From: Bacteroidales bacterium
GTDB taxonomy: Bacteria > Bacteroidota > Bacteroidia > Bacteroidales > UBA932
DNA: 46,146 nt
Reading direction: 5' to 3'
NCBI GenBank assembly: GCA_009774765.1
Contig: VSOK01000018.1
Location: 1 to 46,146, forward strand
Shown here: piece after piece, positions 8,624 through 16,721 of the stretch
Layout of the letters: each line of letters starts with the position of its first letter
Numbering within the stretch: position 1 is the stretch's first letter
Made by a program: the position numbers and the translations under genes
The notes under the pieces: generated by a model
Databases searched by the model: none
Seen by the model: only the letters and a program-made list of their open reading frames with translations
Told to the model about the DNA's origin: nothing

Positions 8624-9979
8624 TCAGATCAGTTTTGCAATCAGGGTAGCCGAGGTGCAGGACAATACTTCCACCTCCACATAGTCTCCTGGCTTATGTC
8701 CTGGAGCGGCGAATACGCATACTTTGTTGTTGCTTGTACGTCCTGTGAATTCTTCTTCATTCCTTTTGGAGGTTCCTTCGATCAGGACCTTATGCCTTTT
8801 GCCGACTTCTTTTGTGTTGCTTTCCAGGCTCAGCCTGTTCTGCAGCGCGATGATCTCGTTGAGGCGTGCCGTCTTGACCTCAGGCGGAACGTCGTCAGGG
8901 TATTTCCTTGCGGCAAGTGTACCTGGCCTTTCTGAATACTGGAACATGAACGCCGAGTCGAACCCGACGGCCTCCATCAGCGAGACCGTATCCTTGTGGT
9001 CCTGTTCGGTCTCTCCGCAGAATCCGGCTATCACGTCTGTTGAAATGCCGCAGTCCGGCATTACGGAGCGTATTTTCCCGACTTTTTCAAGGTACCATTC
9101 GCGGTTGTATTTTCTCCTCATCTTTTCGAGCATCGTGTTGCTTCCGGACTGCACCGGAAGGTGGATGTGCCTGCAGATGTTCTCGTACATTGCCATAGTG
9201 TATATCACTTCATCGCTTATGTCTTTCGGGTATGAAGTGGAGAATCTGACCCTCAGATCTGGACTCACCTTTGCCACCATTTCAAGCAGCTGTGCGAAAT
9301 TCACATTCTTGTCCGCGGAATCAGGATGTTTCCAGAGATATGAGTCCACGTTCTGTCCGAGAAGGCACACTTCCTTGTAACCGTTTTCAAACAGCTCCAC
9401 AGCTTCCCTTACGATGCTTTTGGGGGCGCGGCTTCTTTCCGCCCCGCGCGTGTAGGGAACTACGCAGTAGGAACATACGTTGTTGCATCCCCTCATTATG
9501 GATATATACGCGCTGACTCCGTTCCTGTCCATTCTGACAGGTGAAATGTCCGCATACGTCTCCTCGTGTGACAGAAGCACGTTTATCTGCGGCTTGTCAG
9601 GGCTGATTTCCCTGATAAGGTCGGGAAGCGAGCGGTATGCATCAGGGCCTGCGACAAGGTCTACAGTATGGCCGTCAAGCAGTTTCTCCTTCAGACGTTC
9701 CGCCATACATCCGACAATTCCTATAATTACTCCGTCGCGTCTTCTTTTCTGGAGACGGAACTGGTCGATCCTTCCCCATATCCTCTGCTCTGCATTGTCG
9801 CGTATTGAGCATGTATTGGCAAGAATCACATCAGCCTGTCCGATATCTTCCGTCAGAGCGTACCCTGCATCCTGGAGTATGCTTAGTATCACTTCGCTGT
9901 CATTCATATTCATCTGACATCCGTAAGTCTCTATGTAGACTTTAGGTCTTGACGGGTCGGTTATAGGTTTTATATTCAT
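8624..9979 (-). CDS. miaB: tRNA-2-methylthio-N6-dimethylallyladenosine synthase MiaB
   Basis: A radical-SAM methylthiotransferase of 451 residues. The N-terminal MTTase domain begins with ETYGCQMN. The radical-SAM cluster motif CNNVCSYC is near residues 163-170, and a TRAM domain closes the C-terminus. MiaB adds a methylthio group to i6A37 in tRNAs that read UNN codons. The start at 9979 (MNIKPI) is chosen over an upstream TTG at 10009 because that TTG is part of the -10-like promoter box TATATTTG and would lie before the transcription start. The cls gene follows directly. Confidence 0.96.
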   Translation of the reverse strand: MNIKPITDPSRPKVYIETYGCQMNMNDSEVILSILQDAGYALTEDIGQADVILANTCSIRDNAEQRIWGRIDQFRLQKRRRDGVIIGIVGCMAERLKEKLLDGHTVDLVAGPDAYRSLPDLIREISPDKPQINVLLSHEETYADISPVRMDRNGVSAYISIMRGCNNVCSYCVVPYTRGAERSRAPKSIVREAVELFENGYKEVCLLGQNVDSYLWKHPDSADKNVNFAQLLEMVAKVSPDLRVRFSTSYPKDISDEVIYTMAMYENICRHIHLPVQSGSNTMLEKMRRKYNREWYLEKVGKIRSVMPDCGISTDVIAGFCGETEQDHKDTVSLMEAVGFDSAFMFQYSERPGTLAARKYPDDVPPEVKTARLNEIIALQNRLSLESNTKEVGKRHKVLIEGTSKRNEEEFTGRTSNNKVCVFAAPGHKPGDYVEVEVLSCTSATLIAKLI

Positions 9980-10006
9980 CTTTCGTGTTTTTCTTTGCTT
10001 ATCCTG

Positions 10007-10014
10007 CAAATATA
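10007..10014 (-). promoter_or_regulatory. -7 promoter box of miaB
   Basis: On the minus strand this reads TATATTTG, a match to the Bacteroidetes TAnnTTTG box, 27 bases upstream of the miaB ATG. No clear TTTG is seen at the -33 position. It lies back to back with the plus-strand box at 10037-10044. Confidence 0.7.
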
Positions 10015-10036
10015 CACGTTTTAATTAAATTCTTGC

Positions 10037-10044
10037 TATCTTTG
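10037..10044 (+). promoter_or_regulatory. -7 promoter box of the lipoprotein-SPOR gene pair
   Basis: TATCTTTG matches TAnnTTTG and lies 19 bases before the ATG at 10064. Together with the miaB box it makes a compact divergent promoter in an 84-base gap. The -33 element is weak. Confidence 0.65.
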
Positions 10045-10063
10045 TACGTTGTTGTAATGAGAT

Positions 10064-10555
10064 ATGAAAAGGATTGTTGTCAGGAAAATATGGCTTTGGG
10101 TACTGCTGGCGGCGGTTTTGTCATTGAACGGATGCGTTAACTTCAATGATTTGAAGATTACGTCATTCAAGGTAGACAAGGTTTTGCCCCAGGGCTTCAA
10201 GTCTGTCCTGTGGTCCGCTTACGTGGGGGTGGACAATCCTTCCGTAGAGTTTTCGCTGTATGATATTTCCGGTACCATAAAGCGCGGAAGCGCGCCTTTG
10301 GGGGATTTTTCCGCAGAACCGGTGACGGTGAAAGGCAGGACAGAAGGAACATATTCAGTGAAGGGCTCTCTTTCGTTGAACAATTCCGTCTCTGTCGTTG
10401 AACTTTTTTCAATGCTGTCGGATTTCAGGATAGAGGACTGCACTGTCGATCTGTCGCTTAAGGTGAAGCCGCGCGGCGGTATCGCCAGGAAGGTAGTGAT
10501 GAAGGATGTTCCTGCAAGTTCTTTATACAGGATGATTAAAAACAGGCTTATATGA
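10064..10555 (+). CDS. Small LEA-type-2-like lipoprotein
   Basis: The 163-residue protein starts with a basic region and a hydrophobic signal ending in the lipobox LNGC, so Cys24 should be lipidated. The remaining 140 residues are beta-rich with the pattern of an LEA type 2 / WHy-like fold (segments such as VDNPSVEFSLYDISGTI and the repeated short hydrophobic strands), which binds no obvious cofactor. Its function is unknown. Its stop overlaps the start of the next gene by 4 bases (ATGA), so the two are translationally coupled. The fold call is by pattern only and is moderate; the lipoprotein call is firm. Confidence 0.75.
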   Translation: MKRIVVRKIWLWVLLAAVLSLNGCVNFNDLKITSFKVDKVLPQGFKSVLWSAYVGVDNPSVEFSLYDISGTIKRGSAPLGDFSAEPVTVKGRTEGTYSVKGSLSLNNSVSVVELFSMLSDFRIEDCTVDLSLKVKPRGGIARKVVMKDVPASSLYRMIKNRLI

Positions 10556-11154
10556 ATATAAGATATGCTATATCGGTCATAGTGTTTTGTCTGACGGTCT
10601 CCGGTGTCCGTGCTTTTGCTCAGGAGGCGGTAGCTGATACGATACCCTCAGGCTATGAACTCGTGGATTCATTGGTATATGTCCCGGCACCTCTGCTGAA
10701 TACGGAACTTGCCGGTAAAAATATTTTTCTCGAGCTTCCTCTTGTGGAAAAGGGCGGGGCGTCAGATGTCCGTGTGCACCAGTCACAGGGCATATCCACG
10801 GCGATGAATACTCATTTCCGTACAAATTCCTCCCGTTCGGTCTGCGGATACAGGGTCAGGATATTTTTTGACAACAAGCAGACTTCAAGATATGCCTCCG
10901 AGGCGGCATTGAAAAGATTTGTGGAGCAGTACAATGATGTGGCGGCATACAGAAGCTATGTGAACCCCTATTTCAAAGTGACTGTCGGGGATTTCCGGAC
11001 AAAGTCTGAAGCTATGCAGCTTCTCCAGAAGATCCGGGGGGCGTTCCCGTCCGCATTTATTGTAAAGGAAAATATAAATTATCCTGTCGTGGACAGGGAG
11101 CGTCCGGTTGTGGAGGATACAGTCAGAGTATTGAGGCCGGTCTTGGAACGGTAA
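10552..11154 (+). CDS. SPOR-domain envelope protein
   Basis: A 200-residue exported protein with a signal peptide (about residues 1-23) and a C-terminal SPOR domain over roughly residues 95-180 (CGYRVRIFFDN ... FKVTVGDFRTKSEAMQLLQKI). SPOR domains bind denuded glycan strands of peptidoglycan, often at the division septum. The start overlaps the upstream lipoprotein gene by 4 bases, so they probably act together at the cell envelope. The linker between signal and SPOR domain (about 70 residues) has no recognisable motif. rpoN follows after 32 bases. Confidence 0.88.
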   Translation: MNIRYAISVIVFCLTVSGVRAFAQEAVADTIPSGYELVDSLVYVPAPLLNTELAGKNIFLELPLVEKGGASDVRVHQSQGISTAMNTHFRTNSSRSVCGYRVRIFFDNKQTSRYASEAALKRFVEQYNDVAAYRSYVNPYFKVTVGDFRTKSEAMQLLQKIRGAFPSAFIVKENINYPVVDRERPVVEDTVRVLRPVLER

Positions 11155-11186
11155 TTTTATTAAAGGTTTTAAAAATCAGGTGATAT

Positions 11187-12602
11187 ATGCTGAAGCAAGG
11201 ACTTGAATTGAAGCAGACACAGAAGCTGTCTCCGTTGCAGATTCAGACTATAAAGCTTATAGAACTTCCTACCCAGGAACTTGAGCAGCGCATCAGAAAG
11301 GAACTTGAAGAAAATCCTGTTTTGGATGAGGATGCTGCGAATGAAAGGGAGGATGGAGATGACAATGCACCGAGGGAGGTGTCTCTGTCCGAATACAAAG
11401 AGGATGACTCCATACCGAGCTATAAACTTAGAGTCAACAATTACGGCAAGGATGAACGTCCGCAGTACAATACTTTTTCGGTCAAGGAAAGTTTTACCCA
11501 GAGCCTTATGGACCAGCTGGGATTCCGTTCTCTGACGGAGCACCAGTATCAGGTGGCATCTTTTATAATAGGAAGCCTTGATGATGACGGCTATCTCAGA
11601 AGGGATATCGAGAGTCTTGTAGATGACCTTGCATTCCGTGCCGGCATAGAGACCGATGAGGCTGAAGTGGAGCAGATGCTGAAGATAATCCAGGATTTCG
11701 AGCCTGCCGGAGTCGGTGCCCGTGACCTGCGTGAGTGCCTTCTGCTTCAGATATGCCATCTCAGGCAGACACCTGATGCTCTGAATGCCGCACGTATTCT
11801 CAAAGATCATTTCACGGAGTTTACCAACAAGCATTTCCAGAAGATAATGTCGCGTATGGGGCTTTCCGAGCAGGAACTCAAGGCTGCCATATTGAAGATC
11901 GTCAAACTTAATCCTGCACCTGGCGGACAGATTGATGATACGTATAATGACCAGGCCCAGCAGATCGTCCCGGATTTCGTCCTTAATCTTGACAACGGAG
12001 AACTGAAGCTGACGATGCCGAGATTTTCGATACCTGAACTCAGGGTGAACCGCAAGTATGCCGACATCCTGCTTGAGGCGGCAAATTCATCGGAACGCGA
12101 AAAGAAGGAGGCGGCTACGTTTGTGAAGAAGAAACTTGACTCTGCAAAGTGGTTCGTTGAGGCGATAAAGCAGCGTCATAATACTCTGGAGAGCACAATG
12201 CGGGCAATCGTGGATTATCAGCACGATTATTTTATGGACGGGGATGAGAGCCATCTCAAGCCGATGGTCCTCAAGGATATTGCAGAGAAGACAGGATTTG
12301 ATATTTCTACCATTTCCCGTGTGGTCAACAGCAAGTATATCGAAACCCATTTCGGCATATATTCACTCAAATATTTCTTCTCGGAAGGCCTTGAAAACCA
12401 GGATGGTGAAGAGGTGTCTACAAGGGAGCTCAAAAAGACCCTCCAGGAGCTTGTGGACGGTGAGAACAAACGCAAGCCTTTCACGGATGACCAGCTTGTC
12501 GCTGAAATGACAAGTCGAGGCTATAAGGTAGCCAGAAGAACGATAGCCAAATACAGGGATCAGCTCAATATCCCTAAGGCGAGACTTCGCAAAGAACTTT
12601 AA
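11187..12602 (+). CDS. rpoN: RNA polymerase sigma-54 factor RpoN
   Basis: The 471-residue protein has the Gln-rich activator-interacting region I at the N-terminus (LKQTQKLSPLQIQTIKLIEL), an acidic region II (about 45-80), the core-binding and HTH regions, and near residues 448-459 the RpoN box ARRTIAKYRDQL, which reads the -24 element. Sigma-54 directs transcription that needs AAA+ enhancer-binding proteins. Length is typical. No enhancer-binding protein gene is present nearby. It is probably transcribed with the upstream lipoprotein-SPOR pair, because no promoter box is obvious in the 32-base gap. A strong hairpin follows the stop. Confidence 0.97.
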   Translation: MLKQGLELKQTQKLSPLQIQTIKLIELPTQELEQRIRKELEENPVLDEDAANEREDGDDNAPREVSLSEYKEDDSIPSYKLRVNNYGKDERPQYNTFSVKESFTQSLMDQLGFRSLTEHQYQVASFIIGSLDDDGYLRRDIESLVDDLAFRAGIETDEAEVEQMLKIIQDFEPAGVGARDLRECLLLQICHLRQTPDALNAARILKDHFTEFTNKHFQKIMSRMGLSEQELKAAILKIVKLNPAPGGQIDDTYNDQAQQIVPDFVLNLDNGELKLTMPRFSIPELRVNRKYADILLEAANSSEREKKEAATFVKKKLDSAKWFVEAIKQRHNTLESTMRAIVDYQHDYFMDGDESHLKPMVLKDIAEKTGFDISTISRVVNSKYIETHFGIYSLKYFFSEGLENQDGEEVSTRELKKTLQELVDGENKRKPFTDDQLVAEMTSRGYKVARRTIAKYRDQLNIPKARLRKEL

Positions 12603-12603
12603 C

Positions 12604-12639
12604 AAAAATGCGGTTCCATTGATCTGGAACCGCATTTTT
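12604..12639. terminator. Bidirectional terminator between rpoN and upp
   Basis: A perfect 15-base inverted repeat (12604-12618 and 12625-12639) with a 6-base loop, A-rich at the left end and T-rich at the right end. It overlaps the end of upp at 12639 and serves both converging genes. Confidence 0.9.
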
Positions 12640-13292
12640 TATATCTTGTCTCCGTATGCGAGGTCTCCTGCGTCTCCAAGCCCCGGGACGATGTATGAGT
12701 GGCTTGTCAGCTCCTCGTCAATTGCTGCAACCCATAGGGTCACTTTGTCTCCTGGCAGGCTTTTCTTCAGATGTTCTACGGCATCCGCGCTGGATACCGG
12801 ACATACGAGATGAGTATGGGCCGGTTCCCCGTCTTCGCACAGGCGGTTGTAGGCTATTACAAGCGATGCTCCTGTGGCAAGCATGGTATCGGCAAGTATC
12901 AATGTCTTTCCTGTGAGGTCTGGAGAACTTGCATATTCAATGTTGATGTGGAAACTGTCTCCTTTGTCGTACTTTCTGTAGGCTGCGACAAATGCGTTCT
13001 GTGCGTCGTCAAAAAAGTTGAGTATTCCCTGGTGCAGAGGCAGTCCGGCACGCAGTATGGTCGCCGCCACTATCTGTGAATCTGCAGTAGGTACATTCGC
13101 TATGCCGAGAGGGGTCACTACCTGCTTTGTGGAATAGTCGAGTGTCTTGCTTATTTCGTATGCGAATATTTCTCCGAGCCTTTCAAGGTTTCTGCGGAAA
13201 CGCATTCTGTCTTTCTGGACGTTCTTGTCGCGCATCTGCGCCATAAAATTATTCAGGACACTGTTGTTCTCTCCGAGGTTGATGACTTTCAT
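12639..13292 (-). CDS. upp: Uracil phosphoribosyltransferase
   Basis: This 217-residue enzyme makes UMP from uracil and PRPP in pyrimidine salvage. The PRPP-binding loop ILADTMLATGAS is near residues 128-140, and the C-terminal uracil-binding segment PGLGDAGDLAYG is intact. The ATG at 13292 (MKVINL) gives the usual length; an upstream in-frame extension to 13421 would run through the likely promoter palindrome and is rejected. It is a single gene with its own upstream region (13293-13443), which holds a perfect palindrome containing a TATATTTG box. Confidence 0.96.
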   Translation of the reverse strand: MKVINLGENNSVLNNFMAQMRDKNVQKDRMRFRRNLERLGEIFAYEISKTLDYSTKQVVTPLGIANVPTADSQIVAATILRAGLPLHQGILNFFDDAQNAFVAAYRKYDKGDSFHINIEYASSPDLTGKTLILADTMLATGASLVIAYNRLCEDGEPAHTHLVCPVSSADAVEHLKKSLPGDKVTLWVAAIDEELTSHSYIVPGLGDAGDLAYGDKI

Positions 13293-13361
13293 ATTCCTTG
13301 TTTTATGTATTTTGAAAAGAGGTTGTGAATGAACCTCACCGGAATGCAGATACAGGATTAT

Positions 13362-13393
13362 GCCTATATTTGTGCCGGTGCACAAATATAGGC
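13362..13393. repeat. Perfect 14-base palindrome carrying promoter boxes, upstream of upp
   Basis: GCCTATATTTGTGC (13362-13375) and its exact reverse complement (13380-13393) flank a 4-base CGGT spacer. Each arm contains TATATTTG, so a promoter -7 box is present on both strands (13365-13372 plus, 13383-13390 minus). The minus-strand box is the likely upp promoter, 90 bases upstream of its ATG. It may also be a regulator operator; neither strand has a clear -33 element. Confidence 0.75.
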
Positions 13394-13443
13394 AAAAATC
13401 GGTATATATATGCCGGCTCAAAAATAATTTGGCCTCTCATATC

Positions 13444-14130
13444 TTATACTGCAGTGTATTCCTGCTCGTCCGAGAAACTGTAATATCTGCCGTCCGCTAT
13501 TATGATATGGTCTGTAAGAGATATGTCAAAGGTCTCGAGAGCCTGTTTGAGTGCCTTTGTCATCTTTATGTCAGCTATGCCGGGATGAGGGTCGCCTGAA
13601 GGGTGGTTGTGCACAATTATTATGGCTGTGGCCAGTGTCTCCAATGCCCTGCGGACGACTTTTTTGATTTCCACTATGGTTTCGCTCTGCCCTCCTATGC
13701 TGAGGCGTTCCTTTGTGATTATCCTGTTGTTGCGTGCAAGATAGAATATCCAGCATTCCTCGTGCTGAAGCCCTCTCATAGCAGGTACCATCTCCCGGAA
13801 TACGTCTTGTGACGATCTGATGATATTGCTTTTTTGAGGGGATTCTCCGCACATCCTTTTCCCGAGTTCAAGTGCCGCAATTATTCCTATCGCCTTGCTG
13901 GTCCCGATGCCATCGATGTTGCACATCTGGTCCACAGACATCGAAGATGCCCTGGTAAGGCTGCCGTCGGACATTTTCAAGAATGCCTGGGCTACTTCAA
14001 TCACGTTTTTCTTTCCGGTGCCTGTCCTGAGCAGGATCGCGATAAGCTCAGCGTTGCTCAATGAAGATGCTCCTTTGCTGAGCATCTTTTCTCTCGGTCT
14101 TTCATCCGAGCACAGATCTTTGATTTTCAT
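13444..14130 (-). CDS. radC: RadC-family JAMM domain protein
   Basis: The 228-residue protein has an N-terminal UPF0758 helical part with a helix-hairpin-helix (NIDGIGTSKAIGI, about residues 68-82) and a C-terminal JAB1/MPN metalloprotease-like domain whose zinc motif HNHPSGDPHPGIAD is near residues 173-187. RadC proteins are widespread; the old repair role is doubted and the true substrate is not known. The start at 14130 is preceded by the purine-rich GGAGAGAG. A longer Arg-rich upstream extension is not supported. It has its own promoter box about 43 bases upstream. Confidence 0.95.
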   Translation of the reverse strand: MKIKDLCSDERPREKMLSKGASSLSNAELIAILLRTGTGKKNVIEVAQAFLKMSDGSLTRASSMSVDQMCNIDGIGTSKAIGIIAALELGKRMCGESPQKSNIIRSSQDVFREMVPAMRGLQHEECWIFYLARNNRIITKERLSIGGQSETIVEIKKVVRRALETLATAIIIVHNHPSGDPHPGIADIKMTKALKQALETFDISLTDHIIIADGRYYSFSDEQEYTAV

Positions 14131-14172
14131 CTCTCTCCTCCGTCTTCTCCCGCATAAGCGCAATTGCCTTTG

Positions 14173-14202
14173 CAAACTTAACAAAAAGGACGGTAATACA
14201 AA
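14173..14202 (-). promoter_or_regulatory. Promoter of radC
   Basis: On the minus strand, TTTG (14199-14202), an 18-base gap, then TAAGTTTG (14173-14180). The -33 element overlaps the foot of the terminator hairpin of the upstream gene. Confidence 0.6.
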
Positions 14203-14237
14203 AGAGACCTGACGGATTGTTTTCCATCAGGTCTCTT
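14202..14237 (-). terminator. Terminator of the oadA/pycB-like gene
   Basis: An 11-base inverted repeat (14202-14212 and 14227-14237) with a 14-base loop, followed on the minus strand by TTTTG. It lies 41 bases after the stop of the minus-strand carboxylase gene and ahead of radC. Confidence 0.75.
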
Positions 14238-14277
14238 GTTCTGTTGTACTGTACGCCGGTTACGCGCAACAGTCCGA

Positions 14278-16059
14278 TTATTCAACAAAGGCAATGATTT
14301 CGCCTTTTGCTACAGTGTCTCCTTGCTTTGAACAGATGGCAACAATACGGCCGTCCGTTGCCGGAATTACCTCTTCCATACCGTAGTATGTCTGTATATA
14401 GCTTATAGGCTGTCCTGCCTTTACCTCGGTACCCACTACAGGGGCTGTAGATGCGTCATCCACGTCGACCTGCCAGATAAGCTGTCCTTTCACCGGAGCC
14501 TGTACCGGCTTTGCGTGAGGATACTTCTCTATGATGCTGTCAACATCGTACTTAGGCATTTCCACTACAGGTCGTGTGATCACGATAGGTGCACCGGCCT
14601 TTTCCCTTGCCGCCTCGAGGTCTTTGTTGAACCTTTCCTTGGCGATTCCGCTCTTGTAGTCGCGGTACTGTCTTTCGTGCATCGCGAACTCGAACAGCTC
14701 TTCCTGGTCTTCACCTTCGTCCCAGCCTTCCTCTTTCATCATTGCCTTGAACTTGTCAAGTTCGTTAGGGAACGCATCCTGAGGGTTGCCTGTGTAGAAT
14801 TCAAGTCCTTTGCTCTTTGCAAGCTCAACGATTTCAGGCGCAAGCTCGCCAGGCAGTTTACCCATCTTGCCGAGAATCATATTCCAGGTGTCCTTGTCTA
14901 TGGTCGTCCAGCGAGGCTGTCCCTTGAGGATGTTCATCAGATTCATCAGGGCAGTATTCTTGACATACTGGCTGAACGGAGTCACGAGAGGCGGATATCC
15001 GAGGCGTGGCCATACGTATTCCACTTCCTGGAACAGCATTACCATAAGGGTGTCGAGTGACACTTCTGCCTTGCCCTGGGCGCGGAGGGATGCGTTGATC
15101 GCTCCGTGGAAACCTTTCAGGTCGGCCATCATCGAGCCCATCATTCCTCCAGGGAGACCGCATCCGACCAGGAGCGAACTCATGTGCGAGTTGTTGGGGT
15201 CGATCCAGTATCCGAGGAATTCGTCGATGAATTTCTGGGTAAGACGGCGGACTTCCATATATGCGTTCATGTTCAGGTCCTTTACCTGGAAGCCGTCAGC
15301 CTTGAGCATCTCCCTGATGGTGATCACATCCGGATGCACCTTTCCCCAGCTGAGAGGCTCTACCGCAACGTCGAGATAGTCGGCTCCGGCCCTTGCGACC
15401 TCAAGCATCGATGCAGGAGAAAATCCAGGACCTGTATGTCCGTGGTACTGTACCTTGATGTGAGGGTATTTCTTCTTGATCTGGCTGGTCAGCTGTCCGA
15501 GGAATGTCGGGCGTCCGATACCTGCCATATCCTTAAGGCAGATTTCGTCGCAGCCGTATTCCACGACCTTGTCCACGATTCCCATATAATACTCTACGGT
15601 ATGTATAGGTGAATTCGTGATTGAAAGTGCAACCTGAGATATCATGCCGCCTTTCTTGGCGTATTCTACAGAGAGCCTGAGGTTGCGGTGGTCGTTGAGT
15701 CCGCAGAATGACCTTGAAATATTTGTGCCCTGTTTGCATTTCACCTTGAACATCAGTTCTCTGACGTCTGCAGGTACAGGGTTCATTCTCAATGCGTTCA
15801 GACCTCTTTCAAGCATGTGTGTCTGGATGCCGACCTTATTGAAAGGTGCAGTCCACTCACGTACCGCCTTGTTCGGATTCTCTCCGAAAAGCAGATTCAC
15901 CTGTTCGAATGCACCACCGTTGGTTTCGACTCTATCAAAGCAGCCCATGTCAATGATCGCAGGGGCGACTTCTTTCAATTGGCTCACCGTAGGAACATAT
16001 TTTCCTGACGACTGCCACATATCTCTATAAACTAACGAGAATTTAATTTCACGTCCCAT
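14278..16059 (-). CDS. Pyruvate carboxylase subunit B / oxaloacetate decarboxylase alpha-like protein, no biotinyl lysine
   Basis: The 593-residue protein has an N-terminal TIM-barrel carboxyltransferase domain (metal-binding Asp in VYRDMWQ, Lys in CLKDMAGIG, and HGHTGPGF for metal ligands), a PYC/OADA conserved domain, and a C-terminal biotinyl/lipoyl-like domain. In that last domain the usual AMKM motif reads YYGMEEV, so Gly560 (codon at 14380-14382) stands where the biotinylated Lys should be. The enzyme should therefore need a biotin carrier on another polypeptide, or it acts differently. It probably interconverts pyruvate and oxaloacetate, but a sodium pump partner or biotin carboxylase is not in the window. 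The start at 16059 (MGREIK) gives a family-like N-terminus. Confidence 0.85.
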   Translation of the reverse strand: MGREIKFSLVYRDMWQSSGKYVPTVSQLKEVAPAIIDMGCFDRVETNGGAFEQVNLLFGENPNKAVREWTAPFNKVGIQTHMLERGLNALRMNPVPADVRELMFKVKCKQGTNISRSFCGLNDHRNLRLSVEYAKKGGMISQVALSITNSPIHTVEYYMGIVDKVVEYGCDEICLKDMAGIGRPTFLGQLTSQIKKKYPHIKVQYHGHTGPGFSPASMLEVARAGADYLDVAVEPLSWGKVHPDVITIREMLKADGFQVKDLNMNAYMEVRRLTQKFIDEFLGYWIDPNNSHMSSLLVGCGLPGGMMGSMMADLKGFHGAINASLRAQGKAEVSLDTLMVMLFQEVEYVWPRLGYPPLVTPFSQYVKNTALMNLMNILKGQPRWTTIDKDTWNMILGKMGKLPGELAPEIVELAKSKGLEFYTGNPQDAFPNELDKFKAMMKEEGWDEGEDQEELFEFAMHERQYRDYKSGIAKERFNKDLEAAREKAGAPIVITRPVVEMPKYDVDSIIEKYPHAKPVQAPVKGQLIWQVDVDDASTAPVVGTEVKAGQPISYIQTYYGMEEVIPATDGRIVAICSKQGDTVAKGEIIAFVE

Positions 16060-16088
16060 ATTACTATATGTTTTATTATAACAACCTG

Positions 16089-16096
16089 CAAATATA
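16089..16096 (-). promoter_or_regulatory. -7 promoter box of the carboxylase gene
   Basis: Minus strand TATATTTG, 29 bases before the ATG at 16059. No good TTTG lies at the expected -33 distance. Confidence 0.65.
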
Positions 16097-16158
16097 ACAA
16101 GAATCTGTTTACATCCATCATTTGTCGTATGTTGCATTACGAAAAAGTTGAATATCTA

Positions 16159-16188
16159 TTGCCGGATAAAATATTTTTCCTATATTTG
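16159..16188 (+). promoter_or_regulatory. Promoter of tRNA-His
   Basis: TTG (16159-16161), a 19-base gap, then TATATTTG (16181-16188), a full match to the Bacteroidetes promoter. Transcription would begin a few bases ahead of the tRNA at 16206. Confidence 0.8.
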
Positions 16189-16205
16189 CAGTCCCAAATG
16201 AATAT

Positions 16206-16280
16206 GGTGCCCATAGTTCAGTTGGTTAGAGCGTCAGATTGTGGTTCTGAATGTCGTGGGTTCGAATCCCACTGGGCACC
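16206..16280 (+). tRNA. tRNA-His (GTG)
   Basis: The acceptor stem GTGCCCA (16207-16213) pairs with TGGGCAC (16273-16279). G-1 at 16206 faces C73 at 16280, the identity feature of bacterial tRNA-His. The anticodon loop TTGTGGT (16239-16245) contains GTG at 16241-16243. The T arm GTGGG-TTCGAAT-CCCAC is standard. The 3' CCA is not encoded. Confidence 0.97.
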
Positions 16281-16286
16281 CTTCCA

Positions 16287-16313
16287 AGAGAGCGACTATT
16301 TTAGTCGCTCTCT
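16287..16313 (+). terminator. Terminator of tRNA-His
   Basis: A perfect 12-base stem (16287-16298 and 16302-16313) with a 3-base T loop, followed by TTTT, 6 bases after the tRNA. Confidence 0.9.
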
Positions 16314-16642
16314 TTTTATGTAAACATCTGTAAATAAGCACTATCCATAATTCAAACCAACTTGCGGCAGTGGTTTTTCTTTATCTGTTCTGAATGTCGA
16401 ACAATCCATCGCCATTGCATTTGTCAGTATAAAATTCGTACATTTGCCTGTAAATGTTGTATATTTTTTCTGGTATAATGGACATTTTCTCGCCCGCTCT
16501 GTGTCAGGGCTGCGGCTTGGACCGCATGGTGCTTGGAATCGGAGGTAAAACCACTGTGTCAAATATTTTTCTTTGTGAGCGTAAACAGGGATGTCTAAAA
16601 AGCAAAGACACCTTTCTGAGAGCTGTCGTCCCGTTGTACTCC

Positions 16643-16676
16643 GTGCCCATCGGACAGAAAAAGGGCCGATGGGCAC
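16643..16676. repeat. Perfect 11-base hairpin
   Basis: GTGCCCATCGG (16643-16653) and its exact reverse complement (16666-16676) flank a 12-base A-rich loop. No T tract follows on either strand, so it does not look like an intrinsic terminator. Confidence 0.7.
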
Positions 16677-16721
16677 ACCAGTCAAAAGGTAACTGCCTTA
16701 TAATCAATCACAAAATAAAAA

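Noticed and set aside
16341..16685. A 114-codon minus-strand frame in the island
   Set aside because: No family signature, atypical composition, and it overlaps a perfect hairpin and competing frames on both strands; not supported as a gene.
16206..16700. Integration of an element at tRNA-His, marked by a repeated tRNA 3' end
   Set aside because: No copy of the last 15-20 bases of tRNA-His is found downstream; the GTGCCCATCGG hairpin shares only a few bases with the acceptor stem. No integrase is present.
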